Positions 43,652 to 55,082 of a stretch of 64,000 nt of DNA are shown piece by piece. Position 1 is the first letter of the stretch. Each line of letters opens with the position of its first letter. The notes beneath the pieces are model-generated. The model was not told the origin of the DNA. It saw only the letters and a program-made list of their open reading frames with translations, and made no database searches. Both the position numbers and the translations under genes were made by a program. Source of the stretch: Posidonia oceanica (taxonomy: Eukaryota > Streptophyta > Magnoliopsida > Alismatales > Posidoniaceae); assembly GCA_037176725.1 (NCBI GenBank), contig JAZBRS010000076.1, positions 118,935,001 through 118,999,000 on the forward strand, read 5' to 3'.

Positions 43652-46600
43652 TGGTAGTAATCCTGAATTCTAATCGTCCATGCACATTACCAAAGCTTGT
43701 GTGCACCGATCAAAATAGGCTCACTATATGCGGCTGGATTCGAGGGAAGAACTCGACTCGGAAACGCTGGCAAAAGAAAAGAAGAGAAATGATAAGACAA
43801 TTCAGAGTCGCCACCAGGTCTATTGAATTGGAAGACAAGGAAAACCAGGGGGTAAAGCATGAAAAGACACGCTGAACTGGATGCAAGGAGGGGCAAAGAG
43901 ATGCAAGGATAAGCTAAGTTATGCTATGCTACTATGCTATGCTATGACTCAGGCCTAGGATAAAGGAAAAGGTCGATGCGAGCCAAGAGAAAGGGCAAGG
44001 ACTCCTGTTACGCACGGGGAAGGTGTTAGGCACCCCCGATACGTCCGAGAGTCAGTCTTTCTTAGACAATCTCATGCTTATGCAGGGAATTGCTAGCCTA
44101 ATGCCTAAATGCCTTAAATGCTTACCTGCTATGCATTGGAAATAAACGTACAATCTAAATGCTCAGCCACGCTGCTAGTGTTCCGAACTGGGCAGACCCT
44201 GGTTCGTGAGAACTCCTAAGCAGTAAGCATCACGGTCCTATATGCAGATGCAAATGAGAAAGCAAAACTGCGGGAAAACCAAGCAATGCGGGCGACATGC
44301 AAGCGATAAAGCAAAGCAGGTGTAGAAAACGGTGCAAAAATGTGGAAAACCATGCGAGGCATGGGAAACAATGCAAAGGGCAAAAAGCAATGCGAAGGGG
44401 TGCAGAAAATCATGCAAAGGAGCGGAAAAGCGATGCAAAACTCGAAAAACGAGGTAAAGTGCGCAAAACGAGGCAAAGCGGGGTGTGAAATCAAAACAAA
44501 GGGGTGGGTAACATGCATTGGGGTTGCAGCAAGCCAAAGAAGCGACAAAACGCGAGAAAAGGCGAGCGAAACAAAATCTGCATTTTAAAACGGCGATCAA
44601 TCATCTACAAGTGTTGGACGCTAGCGCTGCTGGCGTCCAACACCTGCTGCAGACAGACAGCATGCATTCTTTTGAAAATCCATGCATTCTAACTATATGG
44701 ATGCAATACAGATGCAAATGTGTAGCTACATGGGTGCTAGACATGCAGATCTATCCTAACAGAAAGATAGAAGAGGAATCAGAGTAAGGAGCCAACCAGA
44801 ATCCAAGATTCAAGCTAGCAGGTTGTTGGACGCCTGTAGGCTGGGCGTCCAATGTTAGACGCCAGAGAGGCTGGCGTCCAATGTTAGACGCCAGAGAGGC
44901 TGGCGTCCAACAAGAACAGAAGGTAGAGGGGAGAAAAGATGCATACAAGTGATAGAGGAGAGTTGGGATCATGCATTTGGGTCACTGGGGTTGAGCATGG
45001 AGCAAGCAAGCAAACAAGGGAGGCATAAAAAAATAAATCAGACCTTACCTGTGCTGAGTGCCAAGCCGAAGGCACTACCAGGGCGTTGGACATGGGCTAG
45101 GTCGGCGTCCAACATTGGACGCCAACACCAGCAGCGTACAACGCTCTGGGAGGCACAACACACAAAAGCATGCGTAAACAAGCAAATAAATTAACTGAAA
45201 TAAAAGAACAGATGCTACTGGAGCTAAACATGCATAAGAACATAGGAAGCAAGCAAATAAGCAAGATCAGAGAGGTATGCAAGCTTTAAACAAGTGCATG
45301 AGAGGCTAGGACGTTGGACGCTAGAGCCAGCAGCGTCCAATGTTGGACGCTGAAGATTCTGGCGTCCAACGACCCAGACATGCAGACTCACCTGTTCTAA
45401 AGGGGGAGCTCAGCTCTACCCCACCTAGATGCATGCAAACACTTTAAAGGCATGTAGGGAACTAACAGGAGCATGCACAGCAAACATGGCAAGCATTTAA
45501 TACAAGGAGGCAAGATAAAAGAAGGTATGCATAAGAGGAGAAAGCTTAAGACTTGCAAAAAGGAGTAAACAACTTAGAAAAATCCTAGCAAACCTAAACA
45601 TGGTTGCCATAGGGGCCAAGCATCTCTAAGCAGGCATGGATCACAAAATAATACTCAAAATATGCATGAGGTAGGCATGGCAGGAAAGCAAAGCAAGCAG
45701 AGGCGTTGGACGCTAGGTGAACCAGCGTCCAACGTTGGACACAATTCACTCTAGCGTCCAACAAAGGTAGAAGACAGATAGTTCATTAAGCATGCAAAAA
45801 GCATTCAAACATGCATGGAACTAATTGATAAACATGGTATATCATCAGAGAGCCTTAAAAGGAGGCAAATAGCATATGTTTGCAAATAGGCATGCAAGGA
45901 AAAGGCATGAAAAGCATTTAAACAAGGGCAGAGCAAAGCAAGCCGTTGGACGTCGGCCTATGCCGCGTCCAACGTTGGACGCACCAGTTGGTGTGTCCAA
46001 CACACTGAACTTCCTCTTGGATGTGAATCACGTCCAAATGGAAGTAAAAACTTGTAATAAAGGTATAGACACGTACTACCATGCACGCACGACTACAGGG
46101 GGTAGAGAACTAACCTCTGGAAGCTCTGGAACGCCGGGTCGACGAAGTTCGCCAGAGATGCAGGTGTGTGAACGGCAGCAGGTTCGATGAGGTCTCTTGA
46201 GCAGCTCAGAGTGCTAGAGGAGCTAGCGATGCGTCGGGGACAGAGAGGGGAGTGCCTTCTTGCTCTCGGAAGTGGAAATTCTCTCGTAGGCTTCGTGTGC
46301 TGACTGTGGCAATGGGTCAAAGGTGCTGGTTTTGTGCAAATGCTGCATGGGTTCATGTGCTGGTGTAGAGGATTTGCATGCCAAATTCTAGGCTTGGCAG
46401 GTGCTGGTAGGTGTGGGTGTGAGTGTAGAGGCCATGTGAAATGTCAGAGGAGGGCGTGGGCATTGGCAAGAGGGCGGCGGAGGCGAGACGGTGGCTGACA
46501 CGGCCGACAAAAGTCAGGCCTGTTAGTGAGGTGTGTGAGGGCGGATTTCGGGCTGATAAGGAGGAGATGGGTAGTAAGTGAGGCTTAGAAGGTAGTGGAT

Positions 46601-47009
46601 GGTGTGGAGTGGGGGAGGGGATGGGTAGTAAGTGTGGGGAGGTGGTGGAGTGGACGGGCGGTGAGCCGAAGGGGGCGGAGCTGCCGCTGCTGCACTCGAG
46701 TCGTTGGATGCCAGACCAGAGCACGTCCAACGTTGGACGCTAGCACAGGCCGCGTCCAACGTTGGACGCTGCCTGTTCCAACGTCCAACACACTCAGGTG
46801 GCATAAGCTGCAAATGGGCTTAGGTTTGGGCCTAGAAGTGTTGTAAAAATTGCAAGAAGGCTTGGTAAAGGCTTCTAGGGTTTAGGTGAGGTTTTGGGTT
46901 TGGAAATGGGCTAGAAAATGGGTTAGAAAAGGGAATGCCAATCCAGAGAGCACACGAGCTTGCAAAAGAGAACTACCAACTTCCAGGCTATCAGAATGGG
47001 GTGTCTACA
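43652..47009 (-). repeat. 5' LTR of element N, 3358 bp
   Basis: Close copy of 24955-28333, bounded by the PBS and the duplication CTATG. Palindrome-family repeats lie at 44613-44640, 44824-44911, 45084-45139, 45311-45372, 45702-45764, 45946-46001 and 46703-46791. At 44846-44911 a 30-bp palindrome unit is duplicated in tandem relative to the other LTR, so unit copy number has changed since insertion. Confidence 0.93.
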
Positions 47010-47014
47010 CTATG
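47010..47014. repeat. Target-site duplication of element N, right copy
   Basis: CTATG, matching 24950-24954. The coding frame of O resumes here. Confidence 0.92.
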
Positions 47015-47659
47015 GTCGAGCTAAGAGACAAGTGGGCCAAGCCTAGGCTATTTCACAAGAAGAAGGAACCCTCAAAAAGCAAAAAACCCTCCATGAATGT
47101 GGGATGGGAGATCATGAGGAGAATTGGCTGCAAGGAAGGTCGAGGCTTAGGCCCAGAATGAAAGGGAATGAAGGAGCTAGTAAAGGCCTGTGACAGAGAA
47201 GGAAGGGGAGGACTTGGTTTCGACCAGTTCCCCGACGAATGGCCATTACAGTGGGATCTACAAGAACATTTTACCAGTGTAGGGATCTTCGATCTGAATT
47301 CATCTCCCCTGGGAAATATCATTTTGGTGCAACCAACCAAACACACTCTCCAAAGTGCAGAGGACACAGCCGACGTAAACATTTCCGGTTTATTCCAAAC
47401 ACTTGAATTGCCAGTAGAGCCTCACGAAGGTCAGACTGCAAGGGAGTTGACAGCAGAGCCTCACGAAGGCCAGACTATAGCAGTAGAGCCTCACGAAGGT
47501 CAGACTGCAGAAGAGTTGCCATCAGAGCCTCACGAAGGTCAGACTGCAACATCACCGCCACCACTGTTAGGCACACCGGCCCCCGAACCTTCGGACCGGC
47601 CACGGCTAATCTCTCTGAAGGTCTGCAGCCTCAAAGGCCTGAAGTTGACCCCGATCTAG
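47010..47659 (+). pseudogene. G-patch-like segment and EPHEGQT-repeat linker of element O
   Basis: The frame continues the second protease of O after the nested insertion. NVGWEIMRRIGCKEGRGLG and, later, REGRGGLGF have the glycine pattern of a G-patch, a domain found after protease in several retroelements and thought to bind nucleic acid. TGA at 47159-47161 breaks it. Four copies of EPHEGQT follow (47417-47545), spaced about 10-13 residues apart, then a Pro-rich part. TAG at 47657-47659 ends this stretch, and the same frame goes on into RT. Confidence 0.8.
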
Positions 47660-50087
47660 GGGCAGACCATGAGCTTCTCGAAGATGATGGGAAAGTCGAC
47701 CATGACGAGCCCGCTTAGAAAGGCTCCTACCTCTACTGATGGAGGTAACTCTAGGGGCATCCCTCTAGATACTGTAAATAAAACTTTGTTTAATTCTTCA
47801 TTGTTTTCATTTTCTAGGAATAAAAGTAATTTACTTTCTGTTTTCAATAAGGGAGAGGATCACCATGTTAATTCTAGCAGCTCGCGGTCAACTTCGACCA
47901 CCGCTTCCAAAACTGTGCGCGTGTGTCAATACACGGAGGCATTGCCTCAAGAGCTGGCTACTGCTAACATGGTCTTCCTAGTAGAAGAATTTGACCAGTT
48001 TGGGAAGTGTGCAGGAATGGAGGCATATGAGTTGGTTAGCTGCAGTGACGAGGAAGAAGATCAAGAAGCCGACTCGGATCTCCTTAAGCACCTCATGGAC
48101 AAATATGATGATCAAACCAAGGCAGCTGAAGAAGAGACCGTGGAGGTCAATCTAGGAACCACCAAAGAGCCAAAATCAATACTCATAAGTGCAAGTTTGA
48201 GCCCAAAAGAATGGGAGGAAATGGTCCAAATCTTGAAAAAATTTGTGGATGTGCTAGCCTTCAAGTACGAGGATATGCCTGGTCTGCAATCAGCTCTAGT
48301 GGAACACCTGTTTCCGCTAAACTCTGGAACCAAACCCGTCAAGCAGAAGTTAAGGCGACTAAGGCCAGAACTCGCCCTCAAAGTCAAAGAGGAAATTGAC
48401 AAGCTCCATAAAGCAAAGTTCATCAGGGTGGTTGTGTACCCCAGTTGGGTCTCAAATATAGTACCAGTGGCCAAAAAGGATGGGAAGGTTCGGGTTTGCA
48501 TTGACTATTGCAACCTCAACACCGCCTGTCTCAAGGACGACTTCCCTTTGCCACATATTGACTTGCTAGTGGACAATACAGCAGGATTTGAGATGCTATC
48601 TTTCATGGACGGCTTCTCCGGTTACAACCAGATTAAACTAGCAGAGGAGGACCAAGAGAAGACGTTGTTCATCACACCATGGGGGACATACTGCTATGTA
48701 GTCATGCCATTCGGTCTCAAGAACGCCAGCGCAACATATCAGAGAGCAATGATGGCCATCTTCCACGACATGATACACGATTGCATGGAAGTGTACATTG
48801 ACGATATCTTGGTCAAATCAAGAACAAGGGAGGCACACTTTGAGGCGCTAAGAAGAGTACTGAGCAGGGCGAAGCAATATCAGCTAAATATGAACCCAAA
48901 GAAGTGCGTGTTTGGGGTAACTACCGGGATGCTACTGGGCTTCATCATCAGCAAAAGAGGAATTGAGGTGGACCCACAGAAGGCTAGAGCAATAGCACAG
49001 ATGCCTCCGCCCCAAAATATCAAGGAACTCAGAGGACTTATCGGCCGCTTGCAGTTCATCAGAAGATTTATCTCACAACACGTAGACCGATGTAAGCCAT
49101 TTTATGAGCTATTGAAAGGAGGGAGGGAATTTACCTGGGATGAGAAATGCCAGAAAGCTTTTGATGAGCTCAAAGCATACCTCATGAACCCCCCAGTCTT
49201 GTCAGCACCTATGTCAGGGAAGCCTTTGCTACTCTATGTGGCAGTCACTGCATCATCAATAGGGGTAGTGCTAGCTCAACGTGATGAGGGTGGAAAGAAG
49301 GAAAAAGCTATCTACTACCAGAGTAGAACTTTCTTGGATTATGAAGAGAAGTATACAGCCATAGAAAAGCACTGCTTGGCCTTGGTATGGGCATCTCAAA
49401 AGCTGAGACACTATTTCCTAGCCCATAAAGTCTGTTACATCGCCAAGATGGACCCAATCGAATACATGTTCGAGAAGCCAACCCTCTTTGGAAGGTTGGC
49501 AAGGTGGCAACTCCTCCTCACTGAATTCGACCTGCAATATGTATCTTAGAAAGTAGTCAAGGGGCAAGCCATTGTAGATCACCTAGCAGAATTACCAATA
49601 GAAGATTATCAACCAGTCTGAACTGACTTCCCTGATGAGGAAATACTGGAAATACAAGCTTCTGAGTCTCCCACTCGACAATGGACTCTTTACTTTGATG
49701 GAGCACTCAACAGACAAGGGGTAGCCATTGGAGTAGCACTTCTCACTCCAGAAGGAGTTCTCATTCCTCAAGTTGTACAGCTAAACTTCGTCGTAAATAC
49801 CAACAATGTTGCAGAATACGAGGCCTTGATCCTCGGATTACGCCTAGCACTGGAGCTAGGGGCAAAGCGGTTGAAACTCATCGAAGACTCTCAATTGGTT
49901 TAAGACAAATTCTGAACAAGTATAGAACCCTCAACCGAAGGCTAGAAGAATACAAAAGCATTGCATGCCTCCTATTGGCGCGGTTTCAGTAAGTGGTGTA
50001 TGTCCACACCCTCTGGAGTCATAACCTACTAGCAGATGCTCTTGCTTCGCTAGCTTCCTCAATTGAGTTCCCCATCAATGTCTAGGA
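47660..50087 (+). pseudogene. RT, gypsy RNase H and archaeal-type RNase H of element O
   Basis: One long frame (47660-49549) has an acidic N-terminal part, then FVDVLAFKYEDMPGL, VCIDYCNLN (usual YRDLN), MLSFMDGFSGYNQIK, active site YIDD (48794-48805) and LNMNPKKCVFGVTTGMLLGF. The gypsy RNase H follows with EKYTAIEKHCLALVWASQKL. TAG at 49547-49549 interrupts before KVVKGQAIVDHLAE. A second, archaeal-type RNase H follows: WTLYFDGALN, VAEYEALILGLRLAL and EDSQLV. A stop and frameshift come near 49901, and ADALASLAS lies near 50035. All four acidic catalytic positions of this second domain can be seen. Confidence 0.92.
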
Positions 50088-51466
50088 GTAAACAATAATG
50101 GTACTGCAACACAGGATACTTGCCATTGACTCAACTGAGCCATGGGCCGTGGAGCTTAGACAGAAAGTTGGGGAATCAAAGGTAGCCACATTGAAGTTTG
50201 CTACAACATGGAGGATGATGGGAACCCATGGTTCTTTGACATTTAGAACTACATTCAAGACGGGATCTTCTCCAACTACACAACTTCACAAGACAAAGAG
50301 GTAGTTCGGAGGATGGCCATAAGATACTTCATGAGAGTCAGGGCCTTTTTCAAAAGGTCTTTCAACAGAATAGAGCTGCATTGTATCACTTACGAGGAGG
50401 TTGAGGTTATTACTAGAGAAATGCATGAAGGCATATGTGGAGGACACATCAGTTCTCAATTCATGGCAAAATGATACTGCGCAGAGGGTACTACTTGCCC
50501 ACAATGGAGGTAGATTGCACAAACAAGGTGAGAAGGTGTAGGCAGTGCCAGATCCATGCAGATAGAATATGTGCACCAGAATCAGAGTTAAATCCGACTC
50601 AAACGGTGTGGCCCTTCTCCATGTGGGCATTTGATGTCGTAGGACCATTCGACACCGAAAAGTAAAATAGGTTCATACTCACAGCCACTGAATACTTCAC
50701 TAAATGGGCTGAAGCAGAAGCGTTCATTGAAATCGAAGCTTCAAATCTTTGCAAGTTCGTGCGGAAAAATATCCTCTTAAGGTTCGAGATCTCAAAGAAA
50801 TTAGTAGCATACAATGGCGCAATCTTCGTATCCCAAGACTTCAGAAAGCTCTGTAAGAAGTTTAAGATTGAATTGCATCATTCATCGCCATATTACCCCC
50901 AGGGTAATGGGTAAGCTGAAGCTACTAATAAAACGTTAATCCGAATCCTTAAGAAAACGGTAGCAGGAACCAAGGGACATGACTGGACAGATAAGCTAAT
51001 TGATACCTTATGGGCCTATCGAACCTCCATAAGAACGCCTACTAGCCAAACCCCGTTTGCGCTTACTTATGGTATGGAGACAGTAGTCCCATTTGAGGTC
51101 ATGGTCCCCTCATTTAGGATACAACTCGACGATGATATAACTGCCGAGGATAAGAGGCACTTATTAAATCTACAGTTGGATCTGGTGGATGAGAAGCGGT
51201 TGCAAGCAGCTGAGCATGCCCGCCTCTACCAAGAACGACTTGCAAGAACATATAAGAAGAAAGTAATTGAACGTAAATTCAATATTGGTGAATGGGTGCT
51301 TAAAGAAATCCTTCCTTGCAAGCATGGGAAACTGAGACCGAATTGGGAAGGACCATACTTGGTGGTTGAGGCATATCCGGGCAATGCCTATTGTTTGGCC
51401 AGAGAGGATGGCACTAGGCTTGAATATCCCTGGAATGCACTACACCTCAAGAGGTACTACCCTTGA
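50088..51466 (+). pseudogene. Integrase of element O, frameshifted
   Basis: The upstream linker (RRMAIRYFMRVRAFF) and zinc-finger region (MHEGICGGHIS, then CRQCQIHADR) are split by a frameshift near 50430-50470. The core shows WAFDVVGPFDT, EYFTKWAEAEAF, VAYNGAIFVSQDF where the second Asp is expected (Asn seen) and SPYYPQGNG before AEATNK. The C-terminal part contains KHGKLRPNWEGPYLVVEAYP and ends LKRYYP at 51466. Stops are TAA at 50663-50665 and TAA near 50912. Integrase joins cDNA to host DNA; this copy cannot make it as read. No chromodomain. Confidence 0.9.
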
Positions 51467-52908
51467 TATGCACACTGAGCCATTAGACTACTTGTGCTCG
51501 AGGGCCTACTGCTATTGAAGCCTAGGAGTCATGCCTCAGCCTCACCCCACAAACACTTCATGGGAGAAGGAAAGGAAATGGTCCAACAGTGAGATAGAGG
51601 CGAAACCATAAGGGGTCCCCTCCCAGTTCATGAACAACAAGTCCACACACAACCCTTGAGTCAGACACGTTACACTAGTACAAATCAGGTAGGCGTATAA
51701 GGCCAAAACCTAGAAGTGCAGAAAAGAGGGGAGTGTACCAAATAAAGGAGTGTCCCGGTTCGTCAAGGAACGAGTATCTATTGACCGAGCACTCAAAAGG
51801 GGTGAGACTACTTGCCAAAGTACCCAGAAAGAAAACAAAAAAAAGGGTTAGAAAAGAAGGCAGCAAAGAAGTTGTCCATGTGCAAGAAAAGAAAGAGGAT
51901 GGAAAAGAAGGCAGCAAAGAAGCTGTCCAAGAGTCAAAACTGAAAACTAGGGAATACTGAGCATAGTAGGAATCAACCTTGAACTAGGAGGGGTTTAGGC
52001 TTCAAATCTTCAACTGACAAAAATCAAAAATCCAAAAAAATGATAAAACCAAAAATCCAAAAAAAGATAAATTCAAAAAATGATAAAACCAAAAATCCAA
52101 AAAATGATAATCCAAAAAATAGCAAGAAGGTAAAACCTACCCAACCAACATCACCTCATGAAACAGATAACAAGTAAAGGCCAATGATGCAAAAATTTAG
52201 GACATTTTTATGACTCCGCGTCGTACTTGACCCCTCCTATTCAGGACGGTCACTTGGTATTTGCCTACGAGCTAAGACTGGGATCTTAAGAAGAGACAGT
52301 CCCTCGTCTGGCATATCATCTTTAGACAACAAAGCTGAGGCCAATGCTTGTTATTCAAAACCTAAGTTCCCCTTAACTTTTTGCATTAAGACCTTTTTTC
52401 CTTTCATAGCATTAGGTTTGCTTAAAGTATGCATTGTATATAGGTTGTTACCAATTGTTCTGTAACCATTTTGATTTCATAGTGTTAAGGATGTTTCTGA
52501 GTTTCCAGATGTCACTTTGGACTAGGGGCAATAATACTCCAAGATGGATTAACAAATTTGCTGAGGTTGTGTAGGGGAACAGTTCAGAGGCATTAAATGA
52601 GCAAATATCAGCGTCCAATGTTGGACGCACTATCTGAAGCGTATAACGACCAACAGAGGAATATTGGACGCATGATATCACACGTCTTACGTTATAAGTC
52701 CCAGTTTGAGCGGCTTACGTTTTAACTGTGACTTAAACTGCAGAATTCTGACAAAGGGCCCTTGATCAAATATCAAAGCCACCAGGGAGTATTTCTAAAC
52801 TCAGAACAGTCCAAAGCACACGAACAAGGATGAAAAATGAAAGATATATTTATTCCCTTAAAAAGACGAAAATACATGGTCCCAAAAATAAAAGATTACA
52901 ATAATTGC
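51467..52908 (+). other. Spacer downstream of O integrase
   Basis: No gene. It contains a short tandem duplication (GTTAGAAAAGAAGGCAGCAAAG-type, 51846-51930), an A-rich AAAATCCAAAAAATGATAAA-type tandem at about 52015-52115, and palindrome-family motifs at 52608-52700. Confidence 0.6.
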
Positions 52909-54254
52909 CTATCTAATCGTCTTCTTCCTTTTCTTGCGCAGCACGCCCGTCGCTTCAACCCATTCCTCTGGTTTGGGCAGTAGCTTTGAATACCACCTCC
53001 AGTGCGCATCCTCTCGTGGTAGGCAGCAAGTCGAGGGAGCAGCTAATGGCCCATCTGAATCATCATGGCGGTCCAGAGACGACCAAAGAGCCCGAATGTA
53101 GTACACCATTACTGCATCAGATGGAAGACTGCACTCCCGAACCCGAATACAAGGAATAGAGCTCAGCCGAGGTGGCACCCCTTTCTTCTGCCCCACCATC
53201 TCGAAGCAGTGATGGGAGTTGTACACCACAAAGTGGGTGGGCCCTATCAATTCCAGCTCAACTGAAGAACCTCACACCTAGGGCTTATGATAAAGGAACG
53301 TGGAAGGCGTAAAGATGTCAATAGGGGCAGAGGACAAAAAGCAAACCCTTTCCTCGATCAAATCTATCTTCACAGGCCCAAGCCTCGGGAAATGGACCTG
53401 TAGCCACCTAGAAAGAAGGAAAGGAGAGCCTACAAAATCCCCTCCAATGGAAACGCTGGTCAGACCGAGATATGTAGCAGCAAGAATGGCAACTGAAGGA
53501 GAACGCCAGAAGTGCTTAGTGAGGCCTATCAAGAACTCATTGTGATAGACATCCAAGGAAAAGTCCTTGCTGACAAATACGGTGAGGCAACCAATCAATA
53601 AATGCAGACACACCAGCAGCTGATCCTGAGAGGCAGAGTCCTCAATCCGTCGGAAGCTGAAGTACAGATGTGCCAAGTTAAGCCTACGACCTCTAATCAC
53701 TGAGAAGGTAGGCGGAATGAGGAAGATACAGTCTACGAATGTTTGCATATCTGCTGTTCCGTATAGCAACGGGAAGTCAATATTTGGCTGGGCCGCTCCA
53801 ATCTGAGTCACACCAAGCAGGCCATGAACATCCTCTACTAGGATTGTCACCTCACAACCCCCAAAGAAGAAAGTGTGAGTCTCGGGACTCCAGAAGGCGC
53901 ATGAGGCATGAAGCAGAGGCCAGTCCAAGTTTGTGCCCAATAAATCCAAAAGTCCATCAAAGCATGTACGGGCCAAGACAGACCTCCTTTCCCGAGCCCA
54001 AAGCACAAAGTCCTTCACCCAAGAAGAATAGTAAGGGAAGTCATTATCAAAGCAGGGTATTTTGGTAAAATTGAGGATTTCCTGCAAAGAGATTCGAAAG
54101 CATGAGGAACAAAGGAGAGTGAAAGGACCAATCAAGAAGATCATACCTTCTCCATTTTGATAAGGGACATCATATGCCCTTCAATCTCTTCCAAAGGTTT
54201 TGCAACACCCTTCTTGTTGTGCATAAAGACGTTGGGAACTGAACTAGAAGCCAT
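52909..54254 (-). pseudogene. PMD-A: antisense PMD gene in element O, two exons
   Basis: Opposite to the element transcript. The start ATG at 54254 opens a short first exon (MASSSVPNVF to LIKMEK). A donor GTATGATC and acceptor CTTTGCAG bound a putative 65-bp intron (54146-54082). Exon 2 has the diagnostic PMD block ASCAFWSPETHTFFFGGCEV followed by TILVEDVHGLLGV, and later GSPFLLSRWLQVHFP. The frame reaches 52909 with two in-frame stops, TAG at 53280-53278 and TGA three bases later, both C-to-T in type. About 410 codons. Closest relative in the window is PMD-C. Known PMD proteins act in silencing and development; this one's role is unknown. Confidence 0.8.
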
Positions 54255-55082
54255 GAAAGCAAAAGAAAAGAAAGGAAGAAGCACAAATCAAGAGGAAATC
54301 AGTAAGGAGGTAAGGGGCAAGCGTGCATGAAAATCCAAGGGGTGGTCAGGCTTTTATAAGCACAAGAGGGCCGTTGGAAATCCCACACACGGGCAAAAAG
54401 AAAATTTCACAGCATTCCGGAAGATTAGCCAAGAACAGGAAAGGAAAGAAAGGATTCTGGGCTCACTTCGTTGTACGTGAGATAGAGCGCGTCCATGGTT
54501 ACCGGCGCCATTTGAAGCGTATAACGTTTAAATCAGCTTCCCAGTGTTGGACGTAGAAAATGAAGCAGATAACATTGGCCGCACCAGATGACTCGTATAA
54601 CGTTTTATCAGTGACTAAAGTCACAGAACTTGGCTGGATCGCCTCCTAATCCGTGATTGAGTTGCATGAACCTATTTTACCAGTCCTAGAGGTTTAACTA
54701 AGTTGAAATACACGTGTGAGCGTTGGTTTCATATTTTTTTGGACATCCGGGCCATTCAGAATCTCTGGTTGCTTATTTCATCATGTAAACGGCTCACTAA
54801 GGCATCGACAACTTCAAAATTCAATTTTCAAACTTCCAGGTGAAATCTTTCCTTATAACTATGTCATTTACATACTATTCCACTTGAGTATGATGGTTTC
54901 AAGTTAATTTGGATTAAAGGCCATTATTTTACCATATTGGTCGCTTAAGCTCATTTTAACTTTGAGGAAGGTAGTTTAAAAGAGGTATTTGACAAGTTTG
55001 CTAAGTGGGCAGAAATCTATATCATTCCAAAATATACAATCATTCTACAAGATCACCGGGGCATACCCCTGAAGTACAGAAG
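54255..55082 (-). other. Spacer between PMD-A and PMD-B
   Basis: No gene seen. Palindrome-family motifs lie at 54490-54605 (GCGTATAACG, GTTGGACG). The region upstream of the PMD-A start would hold its promoter if it is transcribed. Confidence 0.5.

Larger units (their letters stand above)
24955..47009 (-). mobile_element. Element N: full-length Tat/Ogre-like retrotransposon nested in O
   Basis: N spans 22,055 bp, with direct LTRs (43652-47009 as 5', 24955-28333 as 3'), a PBS, a PPT and duplication CTATG. On the minus strand it carries gag, protease with a G-patch-like segment, a His-rich linker, RT, gypsy RNase H, archaeal-type RNase H, integrase, PMD ORF and hairpin array. It splits the polyprotein of O between its second protease and RT. 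Stops and frameshifts in gag, protease, pol and the PMD ORF make it non-autonomous as read. Confidence 0.95.

Noticed and set aside
47010..47014. Host gene resuming after the nested element
   Set aside because: The frame here continues the polyprotein of element O, not a host gene, as shown by the G-patch-like segment, RT and integrase downstream.
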